A DNA stretch of 64,000 bases from Alistipes sp. (GTDB lineage: Bacteria > Bacteroidota > Bacteroidia > Bacteroidales > Rikenellaceae), in assembly GCA_017629035.1 (NCBI GenBank), contig JAGBXX010000034.1, positions 39,032-103,031 on the forward strand, given 5' to 3'. The notes below the pieces were generated by a model, which was given only the letters and a program-made list of their open reading frames with translations, made no database searches and had not been told where the DNA came from. Shown one piece after another: positions 23,873-32,026 of this stretch. Numbering within the stretch: position 1 is the first letter of the stretch; every line of letters begins with the position of its first letter. The translations under genes were made by a program, and so were the position numbers.

Positions 23873-24394
23873 TTACTCCTCGCCGCCACGCATGACTGCC
23901 TCGACAGCCTCGCTCACGTCTGAGTAGTCAAAGCCCTGAGATAGTCCGTAGCGAAACAATTTGCCTCGGCGCTCAAAGTCCGTTTCGGCCTTTACCGTGC
24001 GGAGCTTACGACGTAATTTATCCTGTAGGCGCTGCTGCTGAGAATCGCCATCTATCTCACTAAGAGCCTTAGCTATAACATCTTGCGCCACGCCCTTTGT
24101 GCGTAGTTGCATAGCTATCTTGCGTGCGCCCCATCCCGAGAGGCGTGACTTCTCACGCACATAGGCCTCGGCATATCGCTGGTCATCGATAAAGCGACTC
24201 TCGACAAGTTTTTTAAGCACACCTGCCCGCTCACCTTCCGCAACACCCCAACGTTTCATCAGGCGCAAAGCATCGCCCGAAGACTTCTCGCTACGTGCAG
24301 CAAGGCGCATCAACGACTGCAGAGCCTGAGCCGCACTCTTGGGCTTAGGCTGCTTCGCATTGCCCTCCTCGGCTATAAACTCATCGTGGCGCAT
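23873..24394 (-). CDS. recX: RecX, RecA regulatory protein
   Basis: 173-residue RecX, which modulates RecA filaments. The helical repeats are visible: LMRLAARSEKSSGDALRLMKRWGV, then LVESRFIDDQRYAEAYVREKSRLSGWGARKIAMQLRTKGV, and a third repeat with FRYGLSQGFDYSDVSEAVEAVM. It is the last gene of the lptB-aroA-aroC-prmC-recX unit and overlaps prmC by 22 bases. recA is not in the window. Confidence 0.9.
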   Translation of the reverse strand: MRHDEFIAEEGNAKQPKPKSAAQALQSLMRLAARSEKSSGDALRLMKRWGVAEGERAGVLKKLVESRFIDDQRYAEAYVREKSRLSGWGARKIAMQLRTKGVAQDVIAKALSEIDGDSQQQRLQDKLRRKLRTVKAETDFERRGKLFRYGLSQGFDYSDVSEAVEAVMRGGEE

Positions 24395-25218
24395 ACCATT
24401 CGTTGTTTGCCTCTAAAATCCTCACGTACAACAACATCCTGATAGCCTTCAGCCTCGAGCATAGCCACCATATCGGCTGCATAGTGCTCGTAAATCTCGT
24501 AGAAGAGCTTACCCTGAGGCTTTAACATTTTGCGTGCTGTGCGGGCGATAGAGCGGTAAAAAATAAGTGGATCGGAGTCCTCGACAAAGAGAGCTGACGA
24601 GGGCTCATAATCGGTAACGTTGCGACGCATGGAGCTCTCGTCGCTGCGTGGAATATATGGGGGATTGGATACTACGACATCTAGCCTCTCACTGACAGCT
24701 GATGAGAAGTCAGCAAGCGCATCGCCCTCGACAAATTGAACGCTCGGAGCATACTTTGCACCATTGCGACGTGCTATGTCGAGTGCCTCGGGCGAGATAT
24801 CAAGAGCCCAGACACTGCTATTTTTCAATCTTCGACTAAGCGCCAGAGCGATACATCCCGAGCCTGTGCCTACGTCCAAAATACGAGCATCGTGGCCAAC
24901 CTCCGAGGCCACCCACTCCACAAGCTCCTCGGTCTCGGGACGAGGTATCAGTACCCCCTCACGCACCTCGAGCGACATATCGTCGAACTCGGCTCGACCA
25001 ATGACATACTGCACGGGACGCCACGATCGTAGCTCCTCGATAACTCTATCTATATCCTTGATTTCAAGCTCCTTATTTGGCTCAACAAGAAGCTGACTGC
25101 GAGTAATAGCTCCGCACTCGGTGACGATCATCTCGGCAATCTGACGTGCCTCGATATCGCCATAGAGCTCCGTAATAGACTCTGCAACACGCAAGTAAAG
25201 CTCTCTACGAGTGGCCAT
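24373..25218 (-). CDS. prmC: PrmC, release factor glutamine methyltransferase
   Basis: Methylates the GGQ glutamine of peptide chain release factors with S-adenosylmethionine. The 281-residue length is normal. The SAM-binding motif is LDVGTGSGCIALAL (about 114-127) and the catalytic NPPY is at 185-188, preceded by DVVVS. The N-terminal helical domain ends in RPVQYVIGRAEFDD, typical of HemK/PrmC. Three bases separate it from aroC. Confidence 0.95.
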   Translation of the reverse strand: MATRRELYLRVAESITELYGDIEARQIAEMIVTECGAITRSQLLVEPNKELEIKDIDRVIEELRSWRPVQYVIGRAEFDDMSLEVREGVLIPRPETEELVEWVASEVGHDARILDVGTGSGCIALALSRRLKNSSVWALDISPEALDIARRNGAKYAPSVQFVEGDALADFSSAVSERLDVVVSNPPYIPRSDESSMRRNVTDYEPSSALFVEDSDPLIFYRSIARTARKMLKPQGKLFYEIYEHYAADMVAMLEAEGYQDVVVREDFRGKQRMVCATMSL

Positions 25219-25221
25219 AGC

Positions 25222-26205
25222 TTAACGATTTTTAAGTGTTAGCTCGGCAAGGGCAAGGGCAACCATAGCCTCAACAACAACGGCGGCACGGCGTGCTATG
25301 CATGCATCGTGACGGCCACCGATAACAAGATCCTCAACAGAGCAACTATCAAAATCGTAGCTCTGCTGCTTGAGTGCAATGCTCGGCGTAGGCTTGATAG
25401 CCACACGAACAACTATATCATTTCCGTTGCTGATACCTCCGTTAATACCTCCCTCATTGTTTGTTCGGGTGGTACCCTTAGAATCTATGATTACATCGTT
25501 ACGCTCTGAGCCATAGCGCATTGCCGACTCAAAACCATCGCCAAACTCAACGCCCTTAACTCCCGGGATTGAGAATAGCAGATGCGAGATAATACTCTCC
25601 ACAGAGTCGAAAAATGGCTCGCCAAGAGTAGCGGGAACACCGCTCACGCAGCACTCCACAACACCACCTACCGAGTCACCCGCGGCTCGTGCCTGGGCAA
25701 TAATCGAATCGAACTCCTCGGGATTTGTAGAGCCTCCAACACGACATAGGCGAGTATCAAATTGTAGACCCTGAAGCAGCCTCTTTGCCACCACACCTGC
25801 GGCAACAAGGGCCACGGTCATACGTCCCGAGGCGATACCTCCGCCCGCAAGATTGTACTCTGAGCCATACTTGAGCCTCTGCGTGAGGTCGGCATGCGAA
25901 GGTCGTGGCTGACGACGCAGATGGTCGTAGTCCGAAGAGCGTGTATTTTTGTTTGCAAATGATATTGTGAGCCTTCCGCCCGTGGTAACACCCTCAGCAT
26001 CAAGGCCCTCTATTTTCGGAACATCCTCCTCATGGCGTGGAGTATCGCCCACAGCCTTAGGGCGACGACGCTCAAGATCCTGGGCAAAATCATCGACCGA
26101 GAGCCTCATGCCCTCGGGCACACCCTCGAGCACAACGCCTACACTCTCGGCATGCGAAGCACCAAAGATCGTAACACGAAGTATGTCACCGAAACTATTA
26201 TTCAC
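25222..26205 (-). CDS. aroC: AroC, chorismate synthase (divergent)
   Basis: Turns EPSP into chorismate with reduced FMN, last step of the shikimate pathway. The GTG at 26205 is chosen as start: NNSFGDILRVTIFGASH then aligns with the family start, and GTGAATAA overlaps the aroA stop by eight bases. The product is about 327 residues, shorter than the usual 350-360. Motifs are present but altered: GASHAESVG for GESHGxxxG, RPSHAD for RPGHAD, IASGRMT for SSARET; the C-terminal GRHDACIARRAAVVVEAM is good. Both key histidines remain. It should work, but is unusual. Confidence 0.88.
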   Translation of the reverse strand: MNNSFGDILRVTIFGASHAESVGVVLEGVPEGMRLSVDDFAQDLERRRPKAVGDTPRHEEDVPKIEGLDAEGVTTGGRLTISFANKNTRSSDYDHLRRQPRPSHADLTQRLKYGSEYNLAGGGIASGRMTVALVAAGVVAKRLLQGLQFDTRLCRVGGSTNPEEFDSIIAQARAAGDSVGGVVECCVSGVPATLGEPFFDSVESIISHLLFSIPGVKGVEFGDGFESAMRYGSERNDVIIDSKGTTRTNNEGGINGGISNGNDIVVRVAIKPTPSIALKQQSYDFDSCSVEDLVIGGRHDACIARRAAVVVEAMVALALAELTLKNR

Positions 26206-27469
26206 ACTTAGAAGTTTTGAGCATTTCGAGATCATCGAAGAACGAAGGATAGCTCTTGGCTACACATTCACGATTCTTTATATCGAGCTCCTCATCAATA
26301 CGCAACGCCGTAATTGCCAACGACATAGCGATACGATGATCATCGTGCGAGTCTACATTAGCAGCAACAACCTTACCGCCAACAACACGCATAACATTCT
26401 CCTCATAGTCGAGCTCGATCTCAATACCGAGCTTCTCGTACTCCTCCTTGAGCACCTCGCCACGATCGCTCTCCTTGCCTCTAAGACGCTCGATACCATA
26501 AATTGTCGAGACACCCTGGGCAGCTGCAGCCAAGGCAACAAGCGCAGGGAAGAGGTCGGGGCAGTGCGTAGCGTCGAAGGTAAAGGCCTCAAGGTCACGA
26601 TGCGACACTGTGATAGCATCCTCCTCGATAACGAGCGAGGCTCCAGCACGCTCCAGCGCACGGCAGATTGCCGTATCGGCCTGACGAGAGAGGGTTGAGA
26701 GGTTGGTAATACGCACCTCGTGGCCAGCAATAGCGGCAGCAACCATAATCATTGCCGCAGCACTCCAGTCACTCTCAATGGTATAATCGACAGCCTCATA
26801 GCTCTGGCCACCCTCAATAAAAAACTCGGAGTAATCGCCCTCCTGGTACATCACCTCGACACCAAAGCGCTCGAGAGTATCAAGAGTCATATCTATATAT
26901 GGTACCGATACTGCACCATGCACTTCGACCGTAGTATCACGCTCGGCAAGTGGCAGGGCGATAAGAAGACCTGTGACAAACTGCGACGACATGCTACCAT
27001 CGACAACCACACGACCACCTCGCATAGGGCCACACACCTCGATAGGGAGTCGTCCACCACCATCACGCACCTCGACGCCGAGCTCCTTGAGAGGCTCGAT
27101 CATCATCGACATAGGTCTGTGGAGCAACGTACCCTCACCCGAGATGCACATAGGCTTGCTGCCGAGTGCCGAAATTGGGGTAAACAGGCGTGCCGAGAGT
27201 CCCGACTCGCCGACATTTAGTCGATCAGTACGGGGATTAAAGCCGCCCTCAATAGCAATGGTATTCTCATCAATAATCTCGACTGTGGCACCCAAAGCCT
27301 CGATGGCCGAGATTGCCGAGCGTGTGTCACGACACAGCTCGATGCCACGAAGTGTGGTGCGTCCCGAAGCAAGAAGTGCTGCGGCCAACGCACGCTGAGC
27401 ATAGCTCTTAGAACATGGGGGAGTTATCGTTCCCCTCAAACGATTCCCTAAAGGGACACTACTATCCAT
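26198..27469 (-). CDS. aroA: AroA, EPSP synthase
   Basis: 3-phosphoshikimate 1-carboxyvinyltransferase, sixth step of the shikimate pathway. 423 residues, the usual length. Substrate-binding KSYAQR lies at about 20-25, LNVGESGLSARLF near 85-97 replaces the more common GNxGTxxR, and PIEVCGPMRGG and DGSMSSQFVTGLL follow in order. Its stop overlaps the aroC GTG start, so the two successive steps are translated together. Ten bases separate it from lptB. Confidence 0.94.
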   Translation of the reverse strand: MDSSVPLGNRLRGTITPPCSKSYAQRALAAALLASGRTTLRGIELCRDTRSAISAIEALGATVEIIDENTIAIEGGFNPRTDRLNVGESGLSARLFTPISALGSKPMCISGEGTLLHRPMSMMIEPLKELGVEVRDGGGRLPIEVCGPMRGGRVVVDGSMSSQFVTGLLIALPLAERDTTVEVHGAVSVPYIDMTLDTLERFGVEVMYQEGDYSEFFIEGGQSYEAVDYTIESDWSAAAMIMVAAAIAGHEVRITNLSTLSRQADTAICRALERAGASLVIEEDAITVSHRDLEAFTFDATHCPDLFPALVALAAAAQGVSTIYGIERLRGKESDRGEVLKEEYEKLGIEIELDYEENVMRVVGGKVVAANVDSHDDHRIAMSLAITALRIDEELDIKNRECVAKSYPSFFDDLEMLKTSKCE

Positions 27470-27478
27470 ATATGGTTA

Positions 27479-28339
27479 TTATTCGTTATCGTCAAATTCG
27501 TCGTCCTCCTCGTCACGTTGACTAACGTGACCAAGTGCACGCAATGCCTCCTCACGCTCACGCTCCTCCTGCTCACGCATCTGTCGCTTCATCTGTGGCG
27601 AGGTACGGAGCACGAAGTTGCTACCCAAGTACACACGACGCACCATCTCATCAGCAGCAAGATCCTCGGCAGTACCAGCCTTCAAAATCTTACCCTCGTA
27701 CAAGAGATATGTACGGTCGGTGATGGCCAACGTCTCGTCGACATTATGGTCGGTGATGATAACACCGATATTCTTATCCTTGAGCGTGCCCACAATGCTC
27801 TGGATATCCTCCACGGCGATAGGGTCGACACCCGCAAATGGCTCATCCAGAAGGATAAACGATGGATTGATAGCCACAGCACGAGCAATCTCGGTACGGC
27901 GGCGCTCACCACCCGAGAGCTGATTACCGTAGCTCTTGCGCACCTTCTGCAAGCGGAACTCCTCGATAAGCTGCTCGACACGCTCCCTCTGATACTGACG
28001 AGAGTAGTCGGTCATCTCGAGCACGGCACGTATATTGTCCTCGACAGTGAGGTGACGAAATACCGAAGCCTCCTGGGCAAGATAGCCAACACCCATCTGT
28101 GCACGACGATAGACAGGCTCCTTGGTGATATCAAGAACCTTTCCATTGTCATCCTCGAGGAAGATACGTCCCTCGTTAGGCTTGATAAGGCCTACTATCA
28201 TATAAAAGGTAGTTGTCTTACCAGCTCCGTTAGGACCGAGCAAACCTACAATCTCACCCTGTCGCACGTCGATCGAAACATGGTTTACGACAGTACGTGA
28301 TTTATAGGATTTTACCAATTCGCTTGTGAACAATCGCAT
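27479..28339 (-). CDS. lptB: LptB, lipopolysaccharide export ATPase
   Basis: ATPase of the LptBFG transporter that drives LPS from the inner membrane to the outer membrane. From ATG at 28339 (the frame is open 14 codons upstream) it has about 286 residues. Walker A is GPNGAGKT (35-42), the signature [14 protein letters not shown] and Walker [13 protein letters not shown] follow. The body ends near residue 250; an extra charged tail (QEEREREE... ending [10 protein letters not shown]) extends it some 40 residues past E. coli LptB. First gene of the operon leading to recX. Confidence 0.93.
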   Translation of the reverse strand: MRLFTSELVKSYKSRTVVNHVSIDVRQGEIVGLLGPNGAGKTTTFYMIVGLIKPNEGRIFLEDDNGKVLDITKEPVYRRAQMGVGYLAQEASVFRHLTVEDNIRAVLEMTDYSRQYQRERVEQLIEEFRLQKVRKSYGNQLSGGERRRTEIARAVAINPSFILLDEPFAGVDPIAVEDIQSIVGTLKDKNIGVIITDHNVDETLAITDRTYLLYEGKILKAGTAEDLAADEMVRRVYLGSNFVLRTSPQMKRQMREQEEREREEALRALGHVSQRDEEDDEFDDNE

Positions 28340-28359
28340 CTTTTTTCGTAAATTTTTCA

Positions 28360-28399
28360 CAAAGTTATTACTATTTTCCAAAAATATATATTATATTTG
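28360..28399. promoter_or_regulatory. Divergent promoter region, lptB and recQ
   Basis: Minus strand TAACTTTG (28360-28367) for the lptB operon and plus strand TATATTTG (28392-28399) for recQ, both fitting the -7 consensus and 20-30 bases from the start codons. No good -33 at the normal distance in either direction. Confidence 0.5.
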
Positions 28400-28426
28400 G
28401 ATAAAATTTTTTCACGACAAAAAATT

Positions 28427-30616
28427 ATGGACACCGAACAAGGAGGAATACTACACGACAAATTGCATGAGTATTTCGGTTTTACATCGTTCAAAGGCAA
28501 CCAGGAGGCCGTTATCAACAACGTACTTTCGGGCAAGGACACATTTGTGCTAATGCCTACGGGAGGCGGTAAATCGTTGTGCTACCAGCTCCCCGCGCTT
28601 ATCATGGATGGTGTGGCTATTGTCATATCGCCACTCATCGCCCTGATGAAAAACCAGGTGGACGCAATGCGTACATTCTCGACAGAGTCGGGCATTGCTC
28701 ACTTCCTAAACTCATCGCTCAACAAGTCGGCAATCGCCCAAGTGCGCCAGGATGTACTCGAGGGTCGCACCAAGCTGCTTTACTTTGCACCGGAGTCACT
28801 AACCAAGGAGGATAATATCGCATTTTTGCGTAAAATCAAGATATCGTTCTACGCTATCGACGAGGCGCATTGTATCTCGGAGTGGGGTCACGACTTCCGC
28901 CCTGAGTACCGCCGTATCCGTCCTATCATCAACGATATCGGTCAAGCACCGCTCATTGCCCTCACGGCAACAGCAACCCCCAAGGTGCAGATGGACATCC
29001 AGAAGAACCTCGGCATGACCGACGCTACGGTATTCCGTTCGTCGTTCAACCGACCCAACCTCTACTACGAGTTGCGCCCCAAGCACAACGTAGACCACGA
29101 CATCATCCGCTTCATTAAGCAGAATAGCGGCAAGAGCGGAATCATCTACTGCCTAAGCCGCAAGAAGGTCGAGGAGCTCGCCGAGCTGCTCGTGGCAAAT
29201 GGCATCAAGGCTCTGGCATACCATGCAGGTATGGATGCTCAGACACGTGCCGACAACCAGGATGACTTCTTGCACGAGCGTGTAGATGTCATCGTCGCCA
29301 CCATTGCCTTTGGTATGGGTATCGACAAGCCCGATGTGCGCTATGTGATACACTACGACATACCTAAGTCACTGGAGGGCTACTACCAGGAGACTGGCCG
29401 TGCTGGTCGTGACGGTGGCGAGGGCCACTGCCTCACGTTCTACAGCTACAAAGATATTCAGAAGCTCGAGAAGTTCATGCAGGGTAAGCCTGTTGCCGAG
29501 CAGGAGATTGGCAAGTTGCTGCTGCTCGAGACAGTGTCGTATGCCGAGAGCTCTATGTGCCGTCGTCGCTCGCTATTGCACTACTTTGGCGAGGAGTACA
29601 AAGAGGGTAACTGCGGCAGCTGCGACAACTGCTGCAACCCCAAGCCTAAGATGGAGGCTAAGGAGGAGCTTCAGCTCGCTCTCGAGGCACTCAAGGAGAT
29701 TGGCGACAAGTTCAAGATTGACCACCTCGTAGCAGTGCTCATGGGTAAGACCACAGCGATGATCAAGAGCTACGGACACAACAAACTTGAGATATTTGGT
29801 GCTGGCCAGGATAAGGATGCACGTTTCTGGAATGCCGTTGTGCGCCAGGGTCTTATCATGGGCTTCATCGACAAGAATATTGAGAACTACGGACTCATAT
29901 CGATCAACTCGCGTGGCGAGGAGTATATCAAGAGCCCTAAGTCAGTGACTATCACCCTGGATCACGACTACGACTCTGAGGAGGAGAACGAGGCAACAGG
30001 ACCTATAAAGGGTGGTGGCGCTGCCGACGAGGAGCTCTTTGCTATGCTCAAGGATCTACGTCGTAAGGTGGCAAAGCAGAATGGTCTTGCTCCATACGTT
30101 ATCTTCCAGGATCCTTCGCTCGAGGATATGTCTATCCAGTACCCAATCACCATGGAGGAGATGCAGACAATCTCGGGTGTTGGCGTGGGCAAGGCGCAGA
30201 AGTATGGCGCAGAGTTTATCGACCTTATCAAGCGCTATGTCGACGAGAAGGAGATCATCCGTCCTCAGGATATGGTCGTGAAGGGTGTTGCGAACAAGTC
30301 GAACAACAAGATCTTCATCATCCAGTCTATCGACCGCAAGATGGATTTCGAGGATATCGCACGTGCCCGCAACCTCGACATGGACGAGCTGCTCACCGAG
30401 ATCGAGACAATCGTCAACTCGGGCACTCGCCTTGATATTCAGTACTACCTCAACACCATCATGGACGAGGATAAGGTCGAGGATATCTACCTCTACTTCA
30501 AGGAGGATGCCGAGACCGACTCGCTCGATGCTGCTATCGAGGAGCTTGGCTCGGAGTATAGCGAGGAGGAGATACGTCTGGTGCGCATCAAGTTTATCTC
30601 GGAGGTGGCCAACTAA
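28427..30616 (+). CDS. recQ: RecQ, ATP-dependent DNA helicase
   Basis: 3'-5' superfamily 2 helicase for recombination and fork repair. From ATG at 28427 it has 729 residues. Walker A is MPTGGGKS (43-50), the DEAH box is in AIDEAHCISEWGHDFRPEY, and motif VI is YYQETGRAGRDG. The RQC zinc site uses Cys residues in CRRRSLLHYFG..GNCGSCDNCC. A HRDC-like domain follows near YPITMEEMQTISGVG. The last 130 residues (charged, acidic) extend beyond E. coli RecQ, as is common in Bacteroidota. Confidence 0.95.
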   Translation: MDTEQGGILHDKLHEYFGFTSFKGNQEAVINNVLSGKDTFVLMPTGGGKSLCYQLPALIMDGVAIVISPLIALMKNQVDAMRTFSTESGIAHFLNSSLNKSAIAQVRQDVLEGRTKLLYFAPESLTKEDNIAFLRKIKISFYAIDEAHCISEWGHDFRPEYRRIRPIINDIGQAPLIALTATATPKVQMDIQKNLGMTDATVFRSSFNRPNLYYELRPKHNVDHDIIRFIKQNSGKSGIIYCLSRKKVEELAELLVANGIKALAYHAGMDAQTRADNQDDFLHERVDVIVATIAFGMGIDKPDVRYVIHYDIPKSLEGYYQETGRAGRDGGEGHCLTFYSYKDIQKLEKFMQGKPVAEQEIGKLLLLETVSYAESSMCRRRSLLHYFGEEYKEGNCGSCDNCCNPKPKMEAKEELQLALEALKEIGDKFKIDHLVAVLMGKTTAMIKSYGHNKLEIFGAGQDKDARFWNAVVRQGLIMGFIDKNIENYGLISINSRGEEYIKSPKSVTITLDHDYDSEEENEATGPIKGGGAADEELFAMLKDLRRKVAKQNGLAPYVIFQDPSLEDMSIQYPITMEEMQTISGVGVGKAQKYGAEFIDLIKRYVDEKEIIRPQDMVVKGVANKSNNKIFIIQSIDRKMDFEDIARARNLDMDELLTEIETIVNSGTRLDIQYYLNTIMDEDKVEDIYLYFKEDAETDSLDAAIEELGSEYSEEEIRLVRIKFISEVAN

Positions 30617-30659
30617 TTTTTGATAATATTAACATAAGTATAACGACGAAGTATTACCA

Positions 30660-31445
30660 ATGGCTGAAGTTCGCGCAAAGAAGGCTCTCGGACAGCACTT
30701 CTTGACCGACCTAAATATCGCTCGCAAGATAGCCACATCGCTCTCTGGAGGAACACCTGAAAACCCCGACAAGGTGTTGGAGGTGGGCTGTGGCATGGGT
30801 GTTCTCACACAGTTCTTGTTGCAGCGTGACGACGTAGTGACCTACGGCGCCGAGATCGACTCGGAGTCTGTGGAGTATCTTCACGCCCACTACCCTGAGT
30901 TTGCGCCCCGACTCACCGAAGGCGACTTCCTAAAGATGGACCTCAAAGAGGTGTATGGCTCAAGGCTAAAGATTATCGGCAACTTTCCATACAACATCTC
31001 ATCGCAGATATTCTTCAAGGTGCTCGAAAATCGAGATATCGTTCCCGAGTGCGTGGGCATGATCCAGAAGGAGGTGGCCGTACGTCTTGCCGAGCCTCCA
31101 GGCTCAAAGGAGTATGGCATACTTAGCGTGCTGCTTCAGGCATGGTACGACATCGACTACCTCTTTACCGTTGGCGAGAAGGTATTCAACCCACCACCAA
31201 AGGTTAAGAGTGCCGTGGTACGTCTGGTGCGCAACAATGTTGAGCGTCTGGAGTGCGACGAGCAGCTATTCATCAAGGTCGTAAAGGCCTCGTTTGGACA
31301 GCGTCGCAAGATGATACGCAACTCGCTCAAGGCCGTCTTTGGCAACTTTGGTGGCCAGGAGCACCGCTTCTTCTCGATGCGTGCCGAGCAGCTCTCCGTA
31401 GCCGACTTCGTGGAGCTTACGCAGTGGGTTGACGAGCATAAATAA
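30660..31445 (+). CDS. rsmA: RsmA/KsgA, 16S rRNA dimethyladenosine transferase
   Basis: Dimethylates the two adjacent adenines near the 3' end of 16S rRNA during 30S assembly. 261 residues, normal. KKALGQHFLTD at the start, the SAM motif VLEVGCGMGVLTQ, and the catalytic NFPYNISSQI (NLPY type) are all present; the C-terminal domain carries FNPPPKVKSAVVRLVR. The gene lies 43 bases after recQ and 17 before the PH-domain gene on the same strand. Confidence 0.96.
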   Translation: MAEVRAKKALGQHFLTDLNIARKIATSLSGGTPENPDKVLEVGCGMGVLTQFLLQRDDVVTYGAEIDSESVEYLHAHYPEFAPRLTEGDFLKMDLKEVYGSRLKIIGNFPYNISSQIFFKVLENRDIVPECVGMIQKEVAVRLAEPPGSKEYGILSVLLQAWYDIDYLFTVGEKVFNPPPKVKSAVVRLVRNNVERLECDEQLFIKVVKASFGQRRKMIRNSLKAVFGNFGGQEHRFFSMRAEQLSVADFVELTQWVDEHK

Positions 31446-31462
31446 TTAAATATCATCACACT

Positions 31463-31969
31463 ATGGCTATAGGCAAGTATTACGTATCGCCATTTCGCTG
31501 GAGCAAGAGCGTGTGGGTAATCAGTATTGTCACCACGTTGGTACTCATAGGCATAGGCTTCATGTACCTACTCATTCCTGATGCTGAGATGGGCAGGGAG
31601 CGCTACCTTCTCATGATGTTAATGGTGCCATTCCCCGCAATAGTCTTCTGTACATCGCCACGCTACCTCTGCTTGTACGGCAACGAGCTTATCATCAAGC
31701 GCTGGGTGGGCAGAGTGACGATCTACACCAAGGATATCATCTCGATCGAGGAGGCTGATAGAAGCGTGATACTTCGCTCTAAGCGCACAATGGGCAATGG
31801 TGGCATGTTTGGCTACTTCGGCCATTTCCACTCTCGTCTTTATGGCAAGTATAGAATGTTCGCTGGCGAGTTATCGAACCTCTATCTAATACGAACATCG
31901 AAACAAGCCTACGTAATAAGTTGCCAGAACAAAGAGCTCATAGAGGCGCTCAAGGAGAAGATAAAGTAA
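31463..31969 (+). CDS. PH-like domain membrane protein
   Basis: 168-residue protein with two hydrophobic helices (about 18-37 and 47-63) followed by a soluble beta-rich part that looks like a bacterial PH-like domain (PF10882 type): LCLYGNELIIKRWVGRVTIYTKDIISIEEAD, then the closing strand YVISCQNKELIEALKEKIK. Such proteins are widespread without known function. It probably shares the recQ-rsmA transcript and is followed by a strong terminator. Confidence 0.75.
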   Translation: MAIGKYYVSPFRWSKSVWVISIVTTLVLIGIGFMYLLIPDAEMGRERYLLMMLMVPFPAIVFCTSPRYLCLYGNELIIKRWVGRVTIYTKDIISIEEADRSVILRSKRTMGNGGMFGYFGHFHSRLYGKYRMFAGELSNLYLIRTSKQAYVISCQNKELIEALKEKIK

Positions 31970-31974
31970 CGAGA

Positions 31975-32008
31975 AGAGGGGTTGTCCAAAGCAATGGACA
32001 ACCCCTCT
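31975..32008. terminator. Bidirectional terminator, PH-domain gene / GH20 gene
   Basis: 14-pair perfect stem AGAGGGGTTGTCCA/TGGACAACCCCTCT with a six-base loop, then AACTTTTT. It lies between convergent genes. Confidence 0.88.
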
Positions 32009-32026
32009 AACTTTTTCACGCACAAC

